From an uncultured Porphyromonadaceae bacterium (GTDB taxonomy: Bacteria > Bacteroidota > Bacteroidia > Bacteroidales > Muribaculaceae), in contig CABUWI010000005.1 of assembly GCA_902495245.1 (NCBI GenBank), positions 1 to 64,000 on the forward strand: DNA of 64,000 nucleotides, read 5' to 3'. The translations under genes were made by a program, and so were the position numbers. This document shows positions 17,626 through 26,900 of the stretch, one piece after another. The notes under the pieces were generated by a model. That model searched no databases and was not told where the DNA came from. It was given only the letters and a program-made list of their open reading frames with translations. Position 1 is the first letter of the stretch; every line of letters begins with the position of its first letter.

Positions 17626-18614
17626 AGGTGTTCAACCTCGGGTGTTAAGATGATGCCGTAGCGACCGGCCACGGTGTCGGTGATTCGTTTTTCGAGCGCG
17701 ACGACGTCGGCCGCCGTTGCCTGCCCGCAGGTGTTGACAATGACCAGCGGCTGGCCCGGCCATGTCGAGGCGCCGCCGACGCTCGCGCCCTTGAGGCCGC
17801 AGCGGTCAATGAGCCACGCCGCCGGCACTTTATATAGCCCGTCGGGCAGCTCGAAGCGGGGCATGTCGGCCTGCAGCAGCTCGGCGCTCACTTCCGGATT
17901 GCGGAAAAACGAGCCCGCCGAACCGACCTGTGCCGGGTCGGGCAGTTTCGAGCGGCGCACGTCGAGCACGGCCTCTCTCACGGCCTGCGGCGTGGGCGTG
18001 CGCCCTTCCAACAGGGCGCGCAGGTTGCCGTAGTCGAGCTTCGGGGCGGCGTCGGCCGGCTGCAGCCGCAGCCGCGCGCGCAGCGCTACGTAGCGCCCCC
18101 CGGCCTGCTTCAGCGCCGACGTGCGGTAGCCGAAGTCAAGCTCCCGCCGGCTTTTTTCGACTATGCGCCCCTCGGTCAGGTCAAACAGCTCCACGCTCTC
18201 GAGCGCGTCGGCCGTCTCGGCCCCGTAGGCGCCCGCGTTCTGCACTATGGCGCCCCCGAGGGTGCCGGGAATGCCGCTCAGGTTCTCGAGCCCGCGCAGA
18301 CCCGCGCCGACGGCATAGCCGCACAGGTCGTCGAGCACGACGTTGCAGTCGGCCAGGAGCGTCAACTCGTCTTCGCGCACAATCTCAGCCGCGCCCTCGC
18401 GCAGCAGCAGGGTGCCGTCGAACGGATTGACAAACAGCAGGTTGCTACCCCCGCCGATGGCCTTGAGCGGGCGCGGCAGGGAGCCGTCGGCCACGATGGC
18501 CGCCAGGTCGTCGGCAGTGCGCCAGCGCGCCAGCGCCGCCGCCCGCGCCTCGATGCCGAACGTGGTCAGCGGGCCGACTTCAGCGTCGAATTCTACATTC
18601 CTGAATTTTTCCAT
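17622..18614 (-). CDS. murB: UDP-N-acetylenolpyruvoylglucosamine reductase
   Basis: An FAD enzyme that reduces the MurA product to UDP-N-acetylmuramate. 330 residues with the FAD-binding IGGGSNLLF motif near residue 54, GIPGTLGGAIVQNAGAYG near residue 115, and the catalytic serine region GSAGSFFRNP, with a type I arrangement (Tyr-containing DFGYRTSAL loop). It is the first gene of murB-murA-WYL-cysK. The -7 box TATATTTG (18619-18626, minus strand) ends only 4 bp before the ATG, so the message is probably leaderless. Confidence 0.95.
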   Translation of the reverse strand: MEKFRNVEFDAEVGPLTTFGIEARAAALARWRTADDLAAIVADGSLPRPLKAIGGGSNLLFVNPFDGTLLLREGAAEIVREDELTLLADCNVVLDDLCGYAVGAGLRGLENLSGIPGTLGGAIVQNAGAYGAETADALESVELFDLTEGRIVEKSRRELDFGYRTSALKQAGGRYVALRARLRLQPADAAPKLDYGNLRALLEGRTPTPQAVREAVLDVRRSKLPDPAQVGSAGSFFRNPEVSAELLQADMPRFELPDGLYKVPAAWLIDRCGLKGASVGGASTWPGQPLVIVNTCGQATAADVVALEKRITDTVAGRYGIILTPEVEHL

Positions 18615-18618
18615 AGCG

Positions 18619-18626
18619 CAAATATA
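18619..18626 (-). promoter_or_regulatory. -7 box of murB, leaderless arrangement
   Basis: TATATTTG on the minus strand lies 4 bp before the murB ATG. The AT-rich tandem repeat at 18629-18665 occupies the place of the -33 element. Confidence 0.6.
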
Positions 18627-18628
18627 CG

Positions 18629-18665
18629 AAAAGAATTAAGAATTAAGAATTAAGAATCAAGAATT
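18629..18665. repeat. Tandem AATTAAG-type repeat upstream of murB
   Basis: Repeats of AGAATTA (read as TTAATTC on the other strand) directly behind the murB -7 box. The same sequence type recurs at 58842-58920 upstream of the GH3-family gene. Confidence 0.8.
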
Positions 18666-18671
18666 GGAGCG

Positions 18672-18697
18672 GGAGCCGCGGATTATTCCGCGGACAG
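18672..18697. repeat. Short palindrome, shared with 39339-39364
   Basis: A 26-bp palindrome centred on GCCGCGGATTATTCCGCGG. Its complement recurs at 39339-39364 with one mismatch. It sits 12 bp from the type 1 element copy B, so palindromes cluster here. Confidence 0.75.
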
Positions 18698-18709
18698 TTG
18701 GCCCTATGT

Positions 18710-18804
18710 GTAGGGACACACGGCTCGTGCGTCCGCCGGCAACAGATTGTTTGTCAGCAGATTGTCCGCCGCGAGGGGCGGACGCACGGGCCGTGCGTCC
18801 CTAC
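18710..18804. repeat. Double-hairpin palindromic element, type 1, copy B
   Basis: Begins GTAGGGACACACGG (one change from the other copies) and ends CCGTGCGTCCCTAC, 95 bp. It lies between murB and the terminator of the 18905 gene. Confidence 0.88.
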
Positions 18805-18843
18805 GCGGAGCCTGTCAAAAAATTTTTGCGGACAGATGCAAAA

Positions 18844-18874
18844 GAGCGGCGCCCCCGCCGGGGGAACGCCGCTC
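18844..18874 (-). terminator. Rho-independent terminator of the 18905-20950 gene
   Basis: On the minus strand a stem of GAGCGGCG and CGCCGCTC, extended by a C5/G5 pair, is followed by TTTTG; it lies about 30 bp past the stop codon. Confidence 0.8.
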
Positions 18875-18904
18875 GCTCACAATGAGAATTTTAGCTTTTC
18901 TTCT

Positions 18905-20950
18905 TTATTTCACCAGGGTCTTCACGCCGTTGATGATGAAGATGCCCTTCGAGGCGTTGCTGACGCGACGGCCCTGCAGGTCGTAGATGGCGTTTGCCTT
19001 GGCGGCAGCGGCGCTCTCAACCTCCTTGATGCCGGTGGTCTCGCTGGCGTCGATGGTCAGCGTCTCGGCCCATGTCGCATCGGCCGGCTTGGCGATGATT
19101 ACGCTGCATGCGCCGGTCGACGTGGTCTGCACGAAGTCGGTGCCCGAAATGCCGTAGCAGTCGGCGGCGGTCAGAGCAGAGCAGGGCAGGCTGTAGCCCT
19201 TGAGCAGCGAACTCGTCTCGCCCTCGGCTGCGGGAGCGGGAGTGTTTGCGTCGGCAATCTTGAAGGTTACTACCTCGGGCGTGGTCTGGTCGTTTTCAGA
19301 CGAGATGATTATCGGAGTGCGGGCGGCGATGCTGTTGCCGGTCATCGGCTTCAGCACAACCTTGTTGTCGCTGATAACGACGTTGTCGCTGATGTGCTGG
19401 CCGTCTTTGAGCTGAGCGGTTACGGCAACGGGCAGGCATGCGGTTGCATAGCCGGCGGTCAGGGGCACTTCGATAAACTCAGCGAACTCGATGGCGAACT
19501 CGGTGGCCTTGTCCTTGTCTGCGGTCAGAATGGCCATGTTGTTGGCGTTGGTGGTAACGTAATATGTTCCGTTGCTGTTGGTCGTGGTGATGTAGAAAGT
19601 AACCAGTTCGCGACCCGGAACTACCGACATGCCGATCAGGCCGGCCCATTGGCGACCGTCTTTGGCCACAACGTCGAAGTTGTCATTCTGTCCGCCCTTG
19701 CCGCCGGCCCACATGTTGTACTCGCCGTAAGAAGCGTTGATGCCCTGCATGCAGATTTCGGGGCCTACGGTAGCGCCGGGATAGTAGCGGAACGCGAAGA
19801 GAGAACCGCCCGTCTTGCCTTCGGCCAGTTTGATCTGACGAGTGCCATTGATGAGCTGCACGCCGTTGGCGTCGCAGCTCACGCCGCTGTTGAGGTAAAC
19901 ACCTGTACCCGCGCCGTTCTCGTCGGTTACGTTGAAGCGCAGATATTTATCGAACAGACGGCAGTAGGGATAAGCCTTGACTTCGCCGTTTTTGCGCAGG
20001 GCGCCGTTAGGGCCTACGCCGAAAATGGTGTTGCCTTCTTCAACATAAAAATTCATCAGGTTGACGCAGCCGCGGAAAGGATTGTCCACTTCGGCGGTGC
20101 TGACGTCGGTCGGCTCGGTAACCGCTGCAACCATAGTTACTCCGGTGTTGATGTTAGTAGACAGTGCAGATACGGTTCCGATGGTGATGTTGTCAAATGT
20201 TGTAGCTTCCGTAGCATCATTTACCCACACAGATAAGGTTTTTTCATCGTGATTGTAGACAATCTTGAACGAAAATTGGCCATTGCAGGTATTGATTAAG
20301 TTGGCGGTGTTCGGAATAATCTTTTCAATGGCGCCGACCTTAATCAACAAACTGCCGTCTTTACCATCAAAGTTCGGATTCTGAAGATAAATTTGGAAAC
20401 CATTTGGGTAGCTTACAGCTCCGGGATTCGTGCCTGTTGCTAAAATGCAGCAACCCCATTGAGTGGTGAGAAAGCTGGTTTTGTCAGCAGTATTGGCCCA
20501 ATTTACAAAAGTAACTGTGGTGTTCAGCTCAAAGTCTGCGTTACCGAAAGGCTTCCTGTCTGGGTGCTCTTCCGAGGGTTCGAGCTTCGCAGACTGGGCG
20601 GTTCCGTTGCCGGTGAGGTCGGTGTTGAAGAACTCGTCGGCGGCCATGGGCATGAAGCTTTCGAGGGATGCGGGCAGAGTGATGTCGGTGAGGGCGGTGC
20701 AGCCGCGGAACACGCGCGGGCGAATGTTGAAAATCTTGTTTTCGCCGTTTTCGTTGCTGAATGTGGCTGTGGTGAAGTCAACGTCGCCGTTGGAGCCGGT
20801 GTTTGTGATTTCGCTGATGCTGACGCCTTTGTCAAAGCGTTCGGCCGCGAACTTCCAGTCGCCGACGGTTACGTCGACCTTTGTGTCGGTCGCTGCCGTC
20901 ATTGTCAGGCCTGCCGAGAGCAGGGCTGAAAGGAGTAAAAATTTGTTCAT
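18905..20950 (-). CDS. Large secreted protein with BspA-like start and T9SS-like tail
   Basis: 681 residues. A signal peptide (1-20) is followed by a short leucine-rich BspA-type unit (FRGCTALTDITLP near residue 83), then a beta-rich region around residues 110-275 that may be a lectin or laminin-G-like fold, and a C-terminal module IYDLQGRRV ... INGVKTLVK. Surface display through T9SS and ligand binding are inferred; no enzyme motif is seen. The part from about 20100 to 20560 is lower in GC than the rest. A terminator follows and a -7 box (TAATTTTG, 21012-21019) precedes it. Confidence 0.75.
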   Translation of the reverse strand: MNKFLLLSALLSAGLTMTAATDTKVDVTVGDWKFAAERFDKGVSISEITNTGSNGDVDFTTATFSNENGENKIFNIRPRVFRGCTALTDITLPASLESFMPMAADEFFNTDLTGNGTAQSAKLEPSEEHPDRKPFGNADFELNTTVTFVNWANTADKTSFLTTQWGCCILATGTNPGAVSYPNGFQIYLQNPNFDGKDGSLLIKVGAIEKIIPNTANLINTCNGQFSFKIVYNHDEKTLSVWVNDATEATTFDNITIGTVSALSTNINTGVTMVAAVTEPTDVSTAEVDNPFRGCVNLMNFYVEEGNTIFGVGPNGALRKNGEVKAYPYCRLFDKYLRFNVTDENGAGTGVYLNSGVSCDANGVQLINGTRQIKLAEGKTGGSLFAFRYYPGATVGPEICMQGINASYGEYNMWAGGKGGQNDNFDVVAKDGRQWAGLIGMSVVPGRELVTFYITTTNSNGTYYVTTNANNMAILTADKDKATEFAIEFAEFIEVPLTAGYATACLPVAVTAQLKDGQHISDNVVISDNKVVLKPMTGNSIAARTPIIISSENDQTTPEVVTFKIADANTPAPAAEGETSSLLKGYSLPCSALTAADCYGISGTDFVQTTSTGACSVIIAKPADATWAETLTIDASETTGIKEVESAAAAKANAIYDLQGRRVSNASKGIFIINGVKTLVK

Positions 20951-21011
20951 CAGATTGATAGGATTATAGTTATTGTTAAAATGTATGCCTCTGCATTGTG
21001 TGATTTCGATG

Positions 21012-21019
21012 CAAAATTA
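21012..21019 (-). promoter_or_regulatory. -7 box of the 18905-20950 gene
   Basis: TAATTTTG on the minus strand, with ATTG about 19 bp upstream (21039-21042), giving a leader of about 55 nt. Confidence 0.5.
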
Positions 21020-21077
21020 CAGCAATAATTTTAACAAACAATAACTACCCCCCCAATTTTTAACGATATTTAACTAT

Positions 21078-21437
21078 TTATGGAACAGGGTCATATCCGC
21101 TTCCGCCCCAGGGGTGGCAGCGGGCAATGCGTCGCAGGGCGAGCCAAAGGCCCTTAAGCGGGCCGTGTTTGCGCAGGGCTTCGATTGCATATTGCGAGCA
21201 GGTGGGCGTGAAGCGGCAGCTCGGCGGCGTGAGCGGCGAGATGTAGGCGCGATAAAACCGTATGGGCAGAATCAGCAGTTCGGCGACAGCAGCGCGTATG
21301 GACGTGCCTTTGTCGATTCCGGAGAGTAGGGACGTGCCTTTGGCACGTTTTTGACCGACGGTGTGTTGCGGGTTACATGCCGAAGGCATGTCCCTACGGG
21401 GGGCGTGGGCGTCGCGATTTCCGTGGCGGCGGTTCAT
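21078..21437 (-). CDS. yidD: Membrane protein insertion efficiency factor YidD
   Basis: A small peripheral membrane protein that helps YidC insert proteins. The core is typical: RFYRAYISPLTPPSCRF, then CSQYAIEALRKHGPLKG and CHPWGGSGYDPVP with its conserved cysteines. At 119 residues it is longer than the usual 70-85. The extra N-terminal part (about residues 15-38) is encoded by a 72-bp palindromic element (21326-21397) whose length is exactly 24 codons, so the frame is kept. The ATG at 21437 overlaps the rnpA stop by 4 bp, so translation very likely starts there and passes through the element. Confidence 0.9.
   Translation of the reverse strand: MNRRHGNRDAHAPRRDMPSACNPQHTVGQKRAKGTSLLSGIDKGTSIRAAVAELLILPIRFYRAYISPLTPPSCRFTPTCSQYAIEALRKHGPLKGLWLALRRIARCHPWGGSGYDPVP
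21326..21397. repeat. Palindromic element of the GTAGGG family inside yidD
   Basis: 72 bp opening GTAGGGAC, closing GTCCCTAC, with inner palindromes GTGCCTTTGGCAC and ATGCCGAAGGCAT. The design is that of the type 1 elements with different arm sequences. A 12-bp direct repeat (GACGTGCCTTTG, 21301-21312 and 21331-21342) lies at its edge. Confidence 0.82.
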
Positions 21438-21814
21438 GACGTCAGCGAGGCGAGCAGGCGCTTCATGGCTGCCTCGACGCGGTGAAAGTCAAGCGTGGTG
21501 TCGGCCACGTAGATGAATGCCAGGTCGCGGGCCTCGGCGGGGGCGTCGGCGGGTCGGTTCAGGCGGTAGGCCTCGCGTATGCGGCGGCGCATGAGCACGC
21601 GGTCAACGGCGTGGCGCAGGCGCTTTTTGGGCACGACGATTACAAAGCGGCTCCTGGGGGCGCCTGCGGGCGCCGCGAGCATGCGCAGGGGGTAGGCCAA
21701 CGCGCCCTTGCCCGAGGCGAAGAGCGCGTCGATGGCTGCGGTCGAGCAGAGGCGCTCTGACTTAGGCAGTCTGAATGTCGGTTTGGCCGGAGTCTGCGGG
21801 CTGTTGTTGCTCAT
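21434..21814 (-). CDS. rnpA: Ribonuclease P protein component
   Basis: The protein subunit of RNase P, which with its RNA trims the 5' leader of tRNA precursors. 126 residues with the family core RFVIVVPKKRLRHAVDRVLMRRRIREAYR (only its central part need be cited: RRRIREAYR is the RNR-like motif) and a basic surface. It overlaps the end of hemD by 53 bp and yidD by 4 bp, the usual rnpA-yidD order. Confidence 0.92.
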   Translation of the reverse strand: MSNNSPQTPAKPTFRLPKSERLCSTAAIDALFASGKGALAYPLRMLAAPAGAPRSRFVIVVPKKRLRHAVDRVLMRRRIREAYRLNRPADAPAEARDLAFIYVADTTLDFHRVEAAMKRLLASLTS

Positions 21815-22613
21815 CGTCAGCGTCTGTGTCGTCGCCGGCGACGTCGTCGGCCGGTTCTTCTTCTTCGTCGCCGTTGATTTCGTGAATGTAGGCGTCGAGG
21901 GTGGCGGTGATTGATTTGGTGGCGCTCTGCGAGCCGTCGAGGTCGAGGCGCAGGCCGGCGTCGAGCACGCTGCGCGCGGTGGCCGAGCCGAAGGTGGCTA
22001 TGCGAATGTCGCCCTGCTCGAAGTTAGGGAAGTTGCTTTGGAGCGCCTTGATGCCTTCGGGCGAGAAGAACACGAGCATGTCGTAGTCAAACGCCTCGTC
22101 GGGGCCGAAGTTGTTGGGCACGGTGCGATACATGATTGCGCGCGTGTATTGCAGCTTGCTTTTTTCGAGGTTGGCAAGCACGTCTTTGCTCACGTCTGAA
22201 ACGGCAAAGAGGTATTTTTCTTTGTGGTGCTTCTGCAGAATGGGAATCAGGTCTTCGAACTTGCCGGTGGGCGAGGCGAAGATTTTGCGTTTGCGGAAGG
22301 GTATGTATTTCTGCAGGTAGAGGGCAATGCTCTCTGACGAGCAGAAGTATTTGAGCGTGTCGGGCACCTGGAAGCGGGTTTCTTCGCAGATGCGGAAAAA
22401 GTGGTCAACTGCCTGACGGGCGGTGAAGATGATTGCCGAGAAGTCGGAGATGGAGATTTTCTGCTGGCGGAACTCGCGAGATGTCAGGCCTTCGACTTTG
22501 ATGAACGGGCGGAACACGAGCTCGACGGCACGGTTCTTTTCAATGTCGAAATATGGCGATTTGTCTGCTTGAGGGCGCGGTTGTGAAATGAGAATCTTGT
22601 GTATCGGCTTCAT
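21762..22613 (-). CDS. hemD: Uroporphyrinogen-III synthase
   Basis: Cyclises hydroxymethylbilane to uroporphyrinogen III, the branch-point porphyrin. About 283 residues in two Rossmann-like halves (residues 1-40 plus 170-245, and 45-165), with the SQPRPQADKSPYF start and IIFTARQAVDHFF motif of Bacteroidales HemD proteins. HemD is poorly conserved in general, but the neighbours (DUF4271 before, rnpA and yidD after) support the call. The C-terminus is a highly acidic tail (about 30 residues rich in Asp and Glu) that overlaps rnpA. ATG at 22613 is preferred over a TTG at 22631. Confidence 0.85.
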   Translation of the reverse strand: MKPIHKILISQPRPQADKSPYFDIEKNRAVELVFRPFIKVEGLTSREFRQQKISISDFSAIIFTARQAVDHFFRICEETRFQVPDTLKYFCSSESIALYLQKYIPFRKRKIFASPTGKFEDLIPILQKHHKEKYLFAVSDVSKDVLANLEKSKLQYTRAIMYRTVPNNFGPDEAFDYDMLVFFSPEGIKALQSNFPNFEQGDIRIATFGSATARSVLDAGLRLDLDGSQSATKSITATLDAYIHEINGDEEEEPADDVAGDDTDADDEQQQPADSGQTDIQTA

Positions 22614-22665
22614 GTCTATCTGTGCAGGCAACTGTTTTTGCGTTTGCGTTGTGTGGTTGAAGTGT

Positions 22666-23331
22666 TCAACAAAATAGGGTGGAAAAGAAAGGCGACACCG
22701 CTCGCACGAGCAGCAAGGGCACTATTTCCAGGGTGCAAAGATACAAAAAAAAGTAGAAAATCGACCCAAAATCAGTGTAAAAAATTCCAAAAGCCCTGAT
22801 ATAGAGCAATATGCGACACAGCAGGTAGCACACGCCCGCGGCGACGATGAACCACACCGAGAGCGCCGGATAGAGCAGGGCGCCCAGGGCGGGCACCACA
22901 ATCAGATAGCCCGTGAGCACCTGGCTGAGAATGAACACATAGAGCCACGAGCGGGTGGCTTCGGCGTCGGCAAAGGCATAGCCCGTGGCGGCATAGCCGG
23001 CCAGCTGCACGCCGAACAGGGCGGCGGCAAGAATCAGCAGGCCGCCCATGGCCGCAAGCGGCGGCTGGGCGGTGGCGCCCGTGAGGGCATAGAGCGTCAG
23101 GGCCTCGAACACGAGCGTCTGGCCGATGCCGACGCCAACGACGAGGCGCTCGCTCAGGGTGAGCTCGGTGGTGGTTGCGTTGCGGTTGCGCCTGAACAGG
23201 CGGCGAAGCATGTCGGTGAGTATGCGGCGCAGAGTGGGCAGGCAGAACAGCCCGACGGCCATGACGGCCGCCAGGGAGGCGAGCAGGGCCGAGTCGGACG
23301 CGGCGGGCACTATGCGCAGGGTCGGTTCCAT
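22666..23331 (-). CDS. DUF4271 membrane protein
   Basis: 221 residues with about six hydrophobic segments (first at residues 13-31, later ones centred near 75, 100, 140, 165 and 200). DUF4271 proteins are restricted to Bacteroidota and lie beside hemD, as here; their function is unknown. It starts 8 bp after the LOG gene stop. A -7 box for a hemD transcript lies inside its last codons. Confidence 0.85.
   Translation of the reverse strand: MEPTLRIVPAASDSALLASLAAVMAVGLFCLPTLRRILTDMLRRLFRRNRNATTTELTLSERLVVGVGIGQTLVFEALTLYALTGATAQPPLAAMGGLLILAAALFGVQLAGYAATGYAFADAEATRSWLYVFILSQVLTGYLIVVPALGALLYPALSVWFIVAAGVCYLLCRILLYIRAFGIFYTDFGSIFYFFLYLCTLEIVPLLLVRAVSPFFSTLFC
22736..22743 (-). promoter_or_regulatory. 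Internal -7 box, possible hemD-rnpA-yidD promoter
   Basis: TATCTTTG on the minus strand near the 3' end of the DUF4271 gene, with TTTG 23 bp upstream (22767-22770). Leader to hemD would be about 115 nt. Confidence 0.4.
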
Positions 23332-23339
23332 AGGCTGAG

Positions 23340-23915
23340 TCAGCGGGCGGCGCCGTCAATAATGGCGATAGCCTCGGCGGGGGTGCGGGCAACGTGCCAG
23401 AGCGGAGTGTCGTCGGCGCCCAGATGGCGCATCATGGAGCAGGCGTCGGCGTGGTCAAGCTGGGCCAGCAGGTTGTCATAGAAGCCGTCGGCGTTCAGAA
23501 TCACCACTGGGCGAGTGTAGAGGCCGAGCTGGCATCGGGCCAGCAGGTCCATCAGCTCGTCGAGGGTGCCCACTCCGCCGGGCAGGGCCACGGCGGCGCA
23601 GCCAAGGTCGGCCAGGCTCTGCTTGCGCGCGGCCATGTCGGGCGTTATGTGGAGTTCGGTCATGAGCGGATTGGCCCAGCCGCGGTCAACCATGAATTGC
23701 GGAATGACGCCCACGGCGCGGCCGCCGCTCACTGAGAGGGTGCCGTCGACAACGGCGCCCATCAGGCCGGTGGTGCCGGCGCCGGTAACCGTGCCGTAGC
23801 CCGCCAGGGCGGCCAGGCGCCCGAGTTCGCGGGCAAGGTCGGTGAAGCGGGCGGGGGCGTCGGGGCTCGACGCGCAATAGACCGTTATGTTCTTTTCGTT
23901 GCTGTTGTTGTTCAA
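23340..23915 (-). CDS. LOG-family phosphoribohydrolase (TIGR00730)
   Basis: 191 residues with the LOG signature PGGVGTLDE at residues 112-120 and the nucleotide-binding GAGTTGLMGAV at 45-55. LOG proteins remove ribose 5-phosphate from AMP-type or cytokinin nucleotides; in non-plant bacteria the role is likely nucleotide salvage. It lies 19 bp after porU and 8 bp before the DUF4271 gene. Confidence 0.9.
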   Translation of the reverse strand: MNNNSNEKNITVYCASSPDAPARFTDLARELGRLAALAGYGTVTGAGTTGLMGAVVDGTLSVSGGRAVGVIPQFMVDRGWANPLMTELHITPDMAARKQSLADLGCAAVALPGGVGTLDELMDLLARCQLGLYTRPVVILNADGFYDNLLAQLDHADACSMMRHLGADDTPLWHVARTPAEAIAIIDGAAR

Positions 23916-23934
23916 GGGTCGGTGTATTTCGGGT

Positions 23935-26900
23935 TTATTCGGCTGCGACAGCCATTTTTTTCGATTTGGTGGTCATGGTCGAGCCGCCGCTGCTGATTTC
24001 GGCGCGGTACACGTAGATTCCGCGGCTCACGCGGCGTCCCGTGGTGTCGCGCAGGTCCCACGTCAGCGGCAGGGTGGTCTCCATGTTCGAGCGGCTTTCG
24101 GTTTCGGCGCTCCACAGGGGTGTGCCCTGCAGACTGTAGACGCTGATCTTGACCTTGACCATCTGGTCGGGGCGGTTGTGGCGCACGTAGAAGCGGGCCT
24201 GCGTCCGGGCGGGCATGGCGTCGGTGAAGACTTCGTAGATTTCGGGGGCGAGGCCCTCGACCACGCGGCAGTCGAGCGTGCGGTCGGCATAGTTGCCTGC
24301 AATGTCCCACACGCGCAGGCGCAGCGTGTGGGCGCCGGGTTCGAGGCCGCTCAGGGGGTAGGCCAGCGAGCCCGACATGGCTCCGCGCGTCGGCACGGGG
24401 TCGGGGGTGAAGTAAATCGAGAGGTCGCTGAAGGTTTCGCGCTCGTCGATGGTGAGGGTCATTTTCTGGCCCACGCCGGCCGACGACAGGTTGATGCCCG
24501 TGTTGTCGCTGACCGTGGCCAGCAGCAGCGGGTCGGTGTTGACCTTGCCGCCGGGCTTGAACGAGCTGTCGTTGAGCGTCATGGAGCCGATTACGGGCAC
24601 TTCGGTGTCGGGTTCGGCGTCTTCGTCATAGCCGAAGGCATAGAGGTCGCGGCTGATGGCCGAGGCGTGGCGGCGGGTGGCGTCGTCCTTGTCCGACTCG
24701 GTGGCGAAGAGGTTGAGCGTGGCGGGGCGGAAGTTGTCGGCGATGACGGCGGGCATCTGCACGTTGACGGTGAAGCGGCCGTCGGTGGCCGTGCCGGCGG
24801 CCGTGAAGAGCATTCCGCCTTTCTGCTCGAAGGTTACCTGACGGCCTTCGCCGTAGCCGTGGGAGGTGGTGGAGAATTCGGCGTCATAGAGGGTGGCCGA
24901 GACGGTGCCGTTGAAGTCGGTCATCTCGGTGCCGTCGGGGTTGAGAATGCGGCCGGTCAGAGTGAGCTTCTGGCGCGCCATGGCCGTGAAGGGCTCGTCG
25001 GAGCTGACGGCGATGCCGTTGATGGCGTCGAGCGTCATGCGGGCCGCGGGGAGCACGGGGCGCAGCGCCGGGTCGGCCATGAGGACGTAGCGCAGCTTGT
25101 TCGAGTCGTTGTTGACGCGGTTTTTTGCGCGCATGTAGATCTGGCCTATCGAAAGGGGGTTGCCCTGCTCGTCGGTTTCGCCCAGAGTGAGGCCGAAGGC
25201 GGCGCTCAGCGTGCCGTTGTTGGTGATGAACACCGGGCGCAGGGCCGAGATGCAGCCGATGAAGCCGCCGTCGGCCTGGAACATCATTTCTTCGGCTTTG
25301 GAGGTGATGTCGCTATCCCAGTGGAGAAACGAGCACGTGGCCGCATAGAAGAAGGGCAGGCGCCGAATGTGGAAACGGTCGCGGAAGTCGACGGGCGTGA
25401 TTATCAGCTTCGAGCCCAGGGCCGTGGGCGAGCCGTGGCCGATGAAGGCGAAGATGTTGATGCCGTCGGCAAAGTCGCCGAACAGCTCTTCGCGCGCCTG
25501 GGGATAGGTGGAGTTGGCGCGCACGTAGGCGTCGCAGTAGATTTTGTCGACGAGCATGTGGCGTCCGGCACGTCCGCTCTGCAGGTTGGAGATCAGGCGT
25601 TCGGCCTGGTCCATGTGCTGGCCCTGGTTTTCGTCGTCGGCCAGCAGGGTCATGCGTGTGCGCCATGCGCCCGAGGGCATGGAGTAGAGATACTGGCGGA
25701 TTTTGTCGACGGCGGTCGCGGCTTCCTGGCGCGAGGTGGCCGGAATGCGCCCCACGGCGATGTCAAGCTTCTCGGCGGCGGGGCGGGTGCCGTCGTTGTC
25801 GCTGAGCAGACCGAAATAGTCGTCGGTCGAGTATGACTGGCTGTCGTTTAGCGAGTTCTCGCTCATCCACAGTGGCATCGGGGCCAGCTGGCTGCGGCCC
25901 GCGGCCGTGAGGTTGCGGTTGTCGAACGTGCCCTTGCCGATTAGCAGCGCGTAGCTCAGCGGCTTGCCGGCGGCTTCGCCGCGGTCGTAGAGCATCTTGA
26001 GGTAGCGCCGAATGGCGCCGGGGTCGAATGCGCCCGAGCCGAACTCGTTGAGAACGCGGTCAAGCGGCACTGTGGCCACCGTGAGCGGGTCGGCCTGATA
26101 GCCGTGGTGAAGGTCGGCCAGGTCGTTGGCCGCGTCCATATATGCGTCGGGGGCGATGATGACCATGTCGGGCATGGCCGTGTCGCCGTGGAGGTTCTGG
26201 TTTTTGATGTCGGCCACCTTGCGGGGCGCGGGCATGTTGTCGCTCTCGCTCCAGACGGCATAGCGGCGCACGCCGGCGCGGTCGTTGCGCCATGCGCCCG
26301 CCGCGCCCACTTCGAGCCGGTAGGGGTTGACGGGGTCGGTAACGTCCCAGACGTGAGTGCCTGCGGCGCCGGCGCCTTCCGAGGCAATCTGCGGCGAGGT
26401 GCTGAGAAACTCTTCCGAGCCGCCCAGCGAGCGCGTGTAGCTCAGGGTCAGATAGTCAAGATAGGCCGAGCGCACGGTGCCGGTGGTGGTGAGTGTCAGG
26501 GTGATGTCAATCTTGTCGCCTTCGTGGCTGAAGGTCTTGGTGCTGACGCTTTGCGTGCCCCACGCGCCGCTCTCGCCCGACACGCGGTTGAGCTGGTCGG
26601 ACGAGCGGAAGGGGAGCTCGGTGTCGTCGGCCATGTGTTTCAGAGTGGCAGAGGTCGAGAGCACGGCGGCCACGAAGCTCGACTTGAGTGTGAGCGTGGT
26701 GCCGGCCACGCGGCGCTCGAGCGCGAAGGGAAAGGTCTGCGTGCGCGTGGTGCGGAAGTCCTCGCCCACGAACATGCGCCCCGAGTTGCCGATGGAGGTC
26801 AGTTCCTGCTCGTGGACCAGCAGCCGGGGCGCCGTGGTGGCGCAGCCGTCGGTCGAGCTCAGCGCGGTGCCGCCCGTTTCGATGGCGGGGACGGCCTCGG

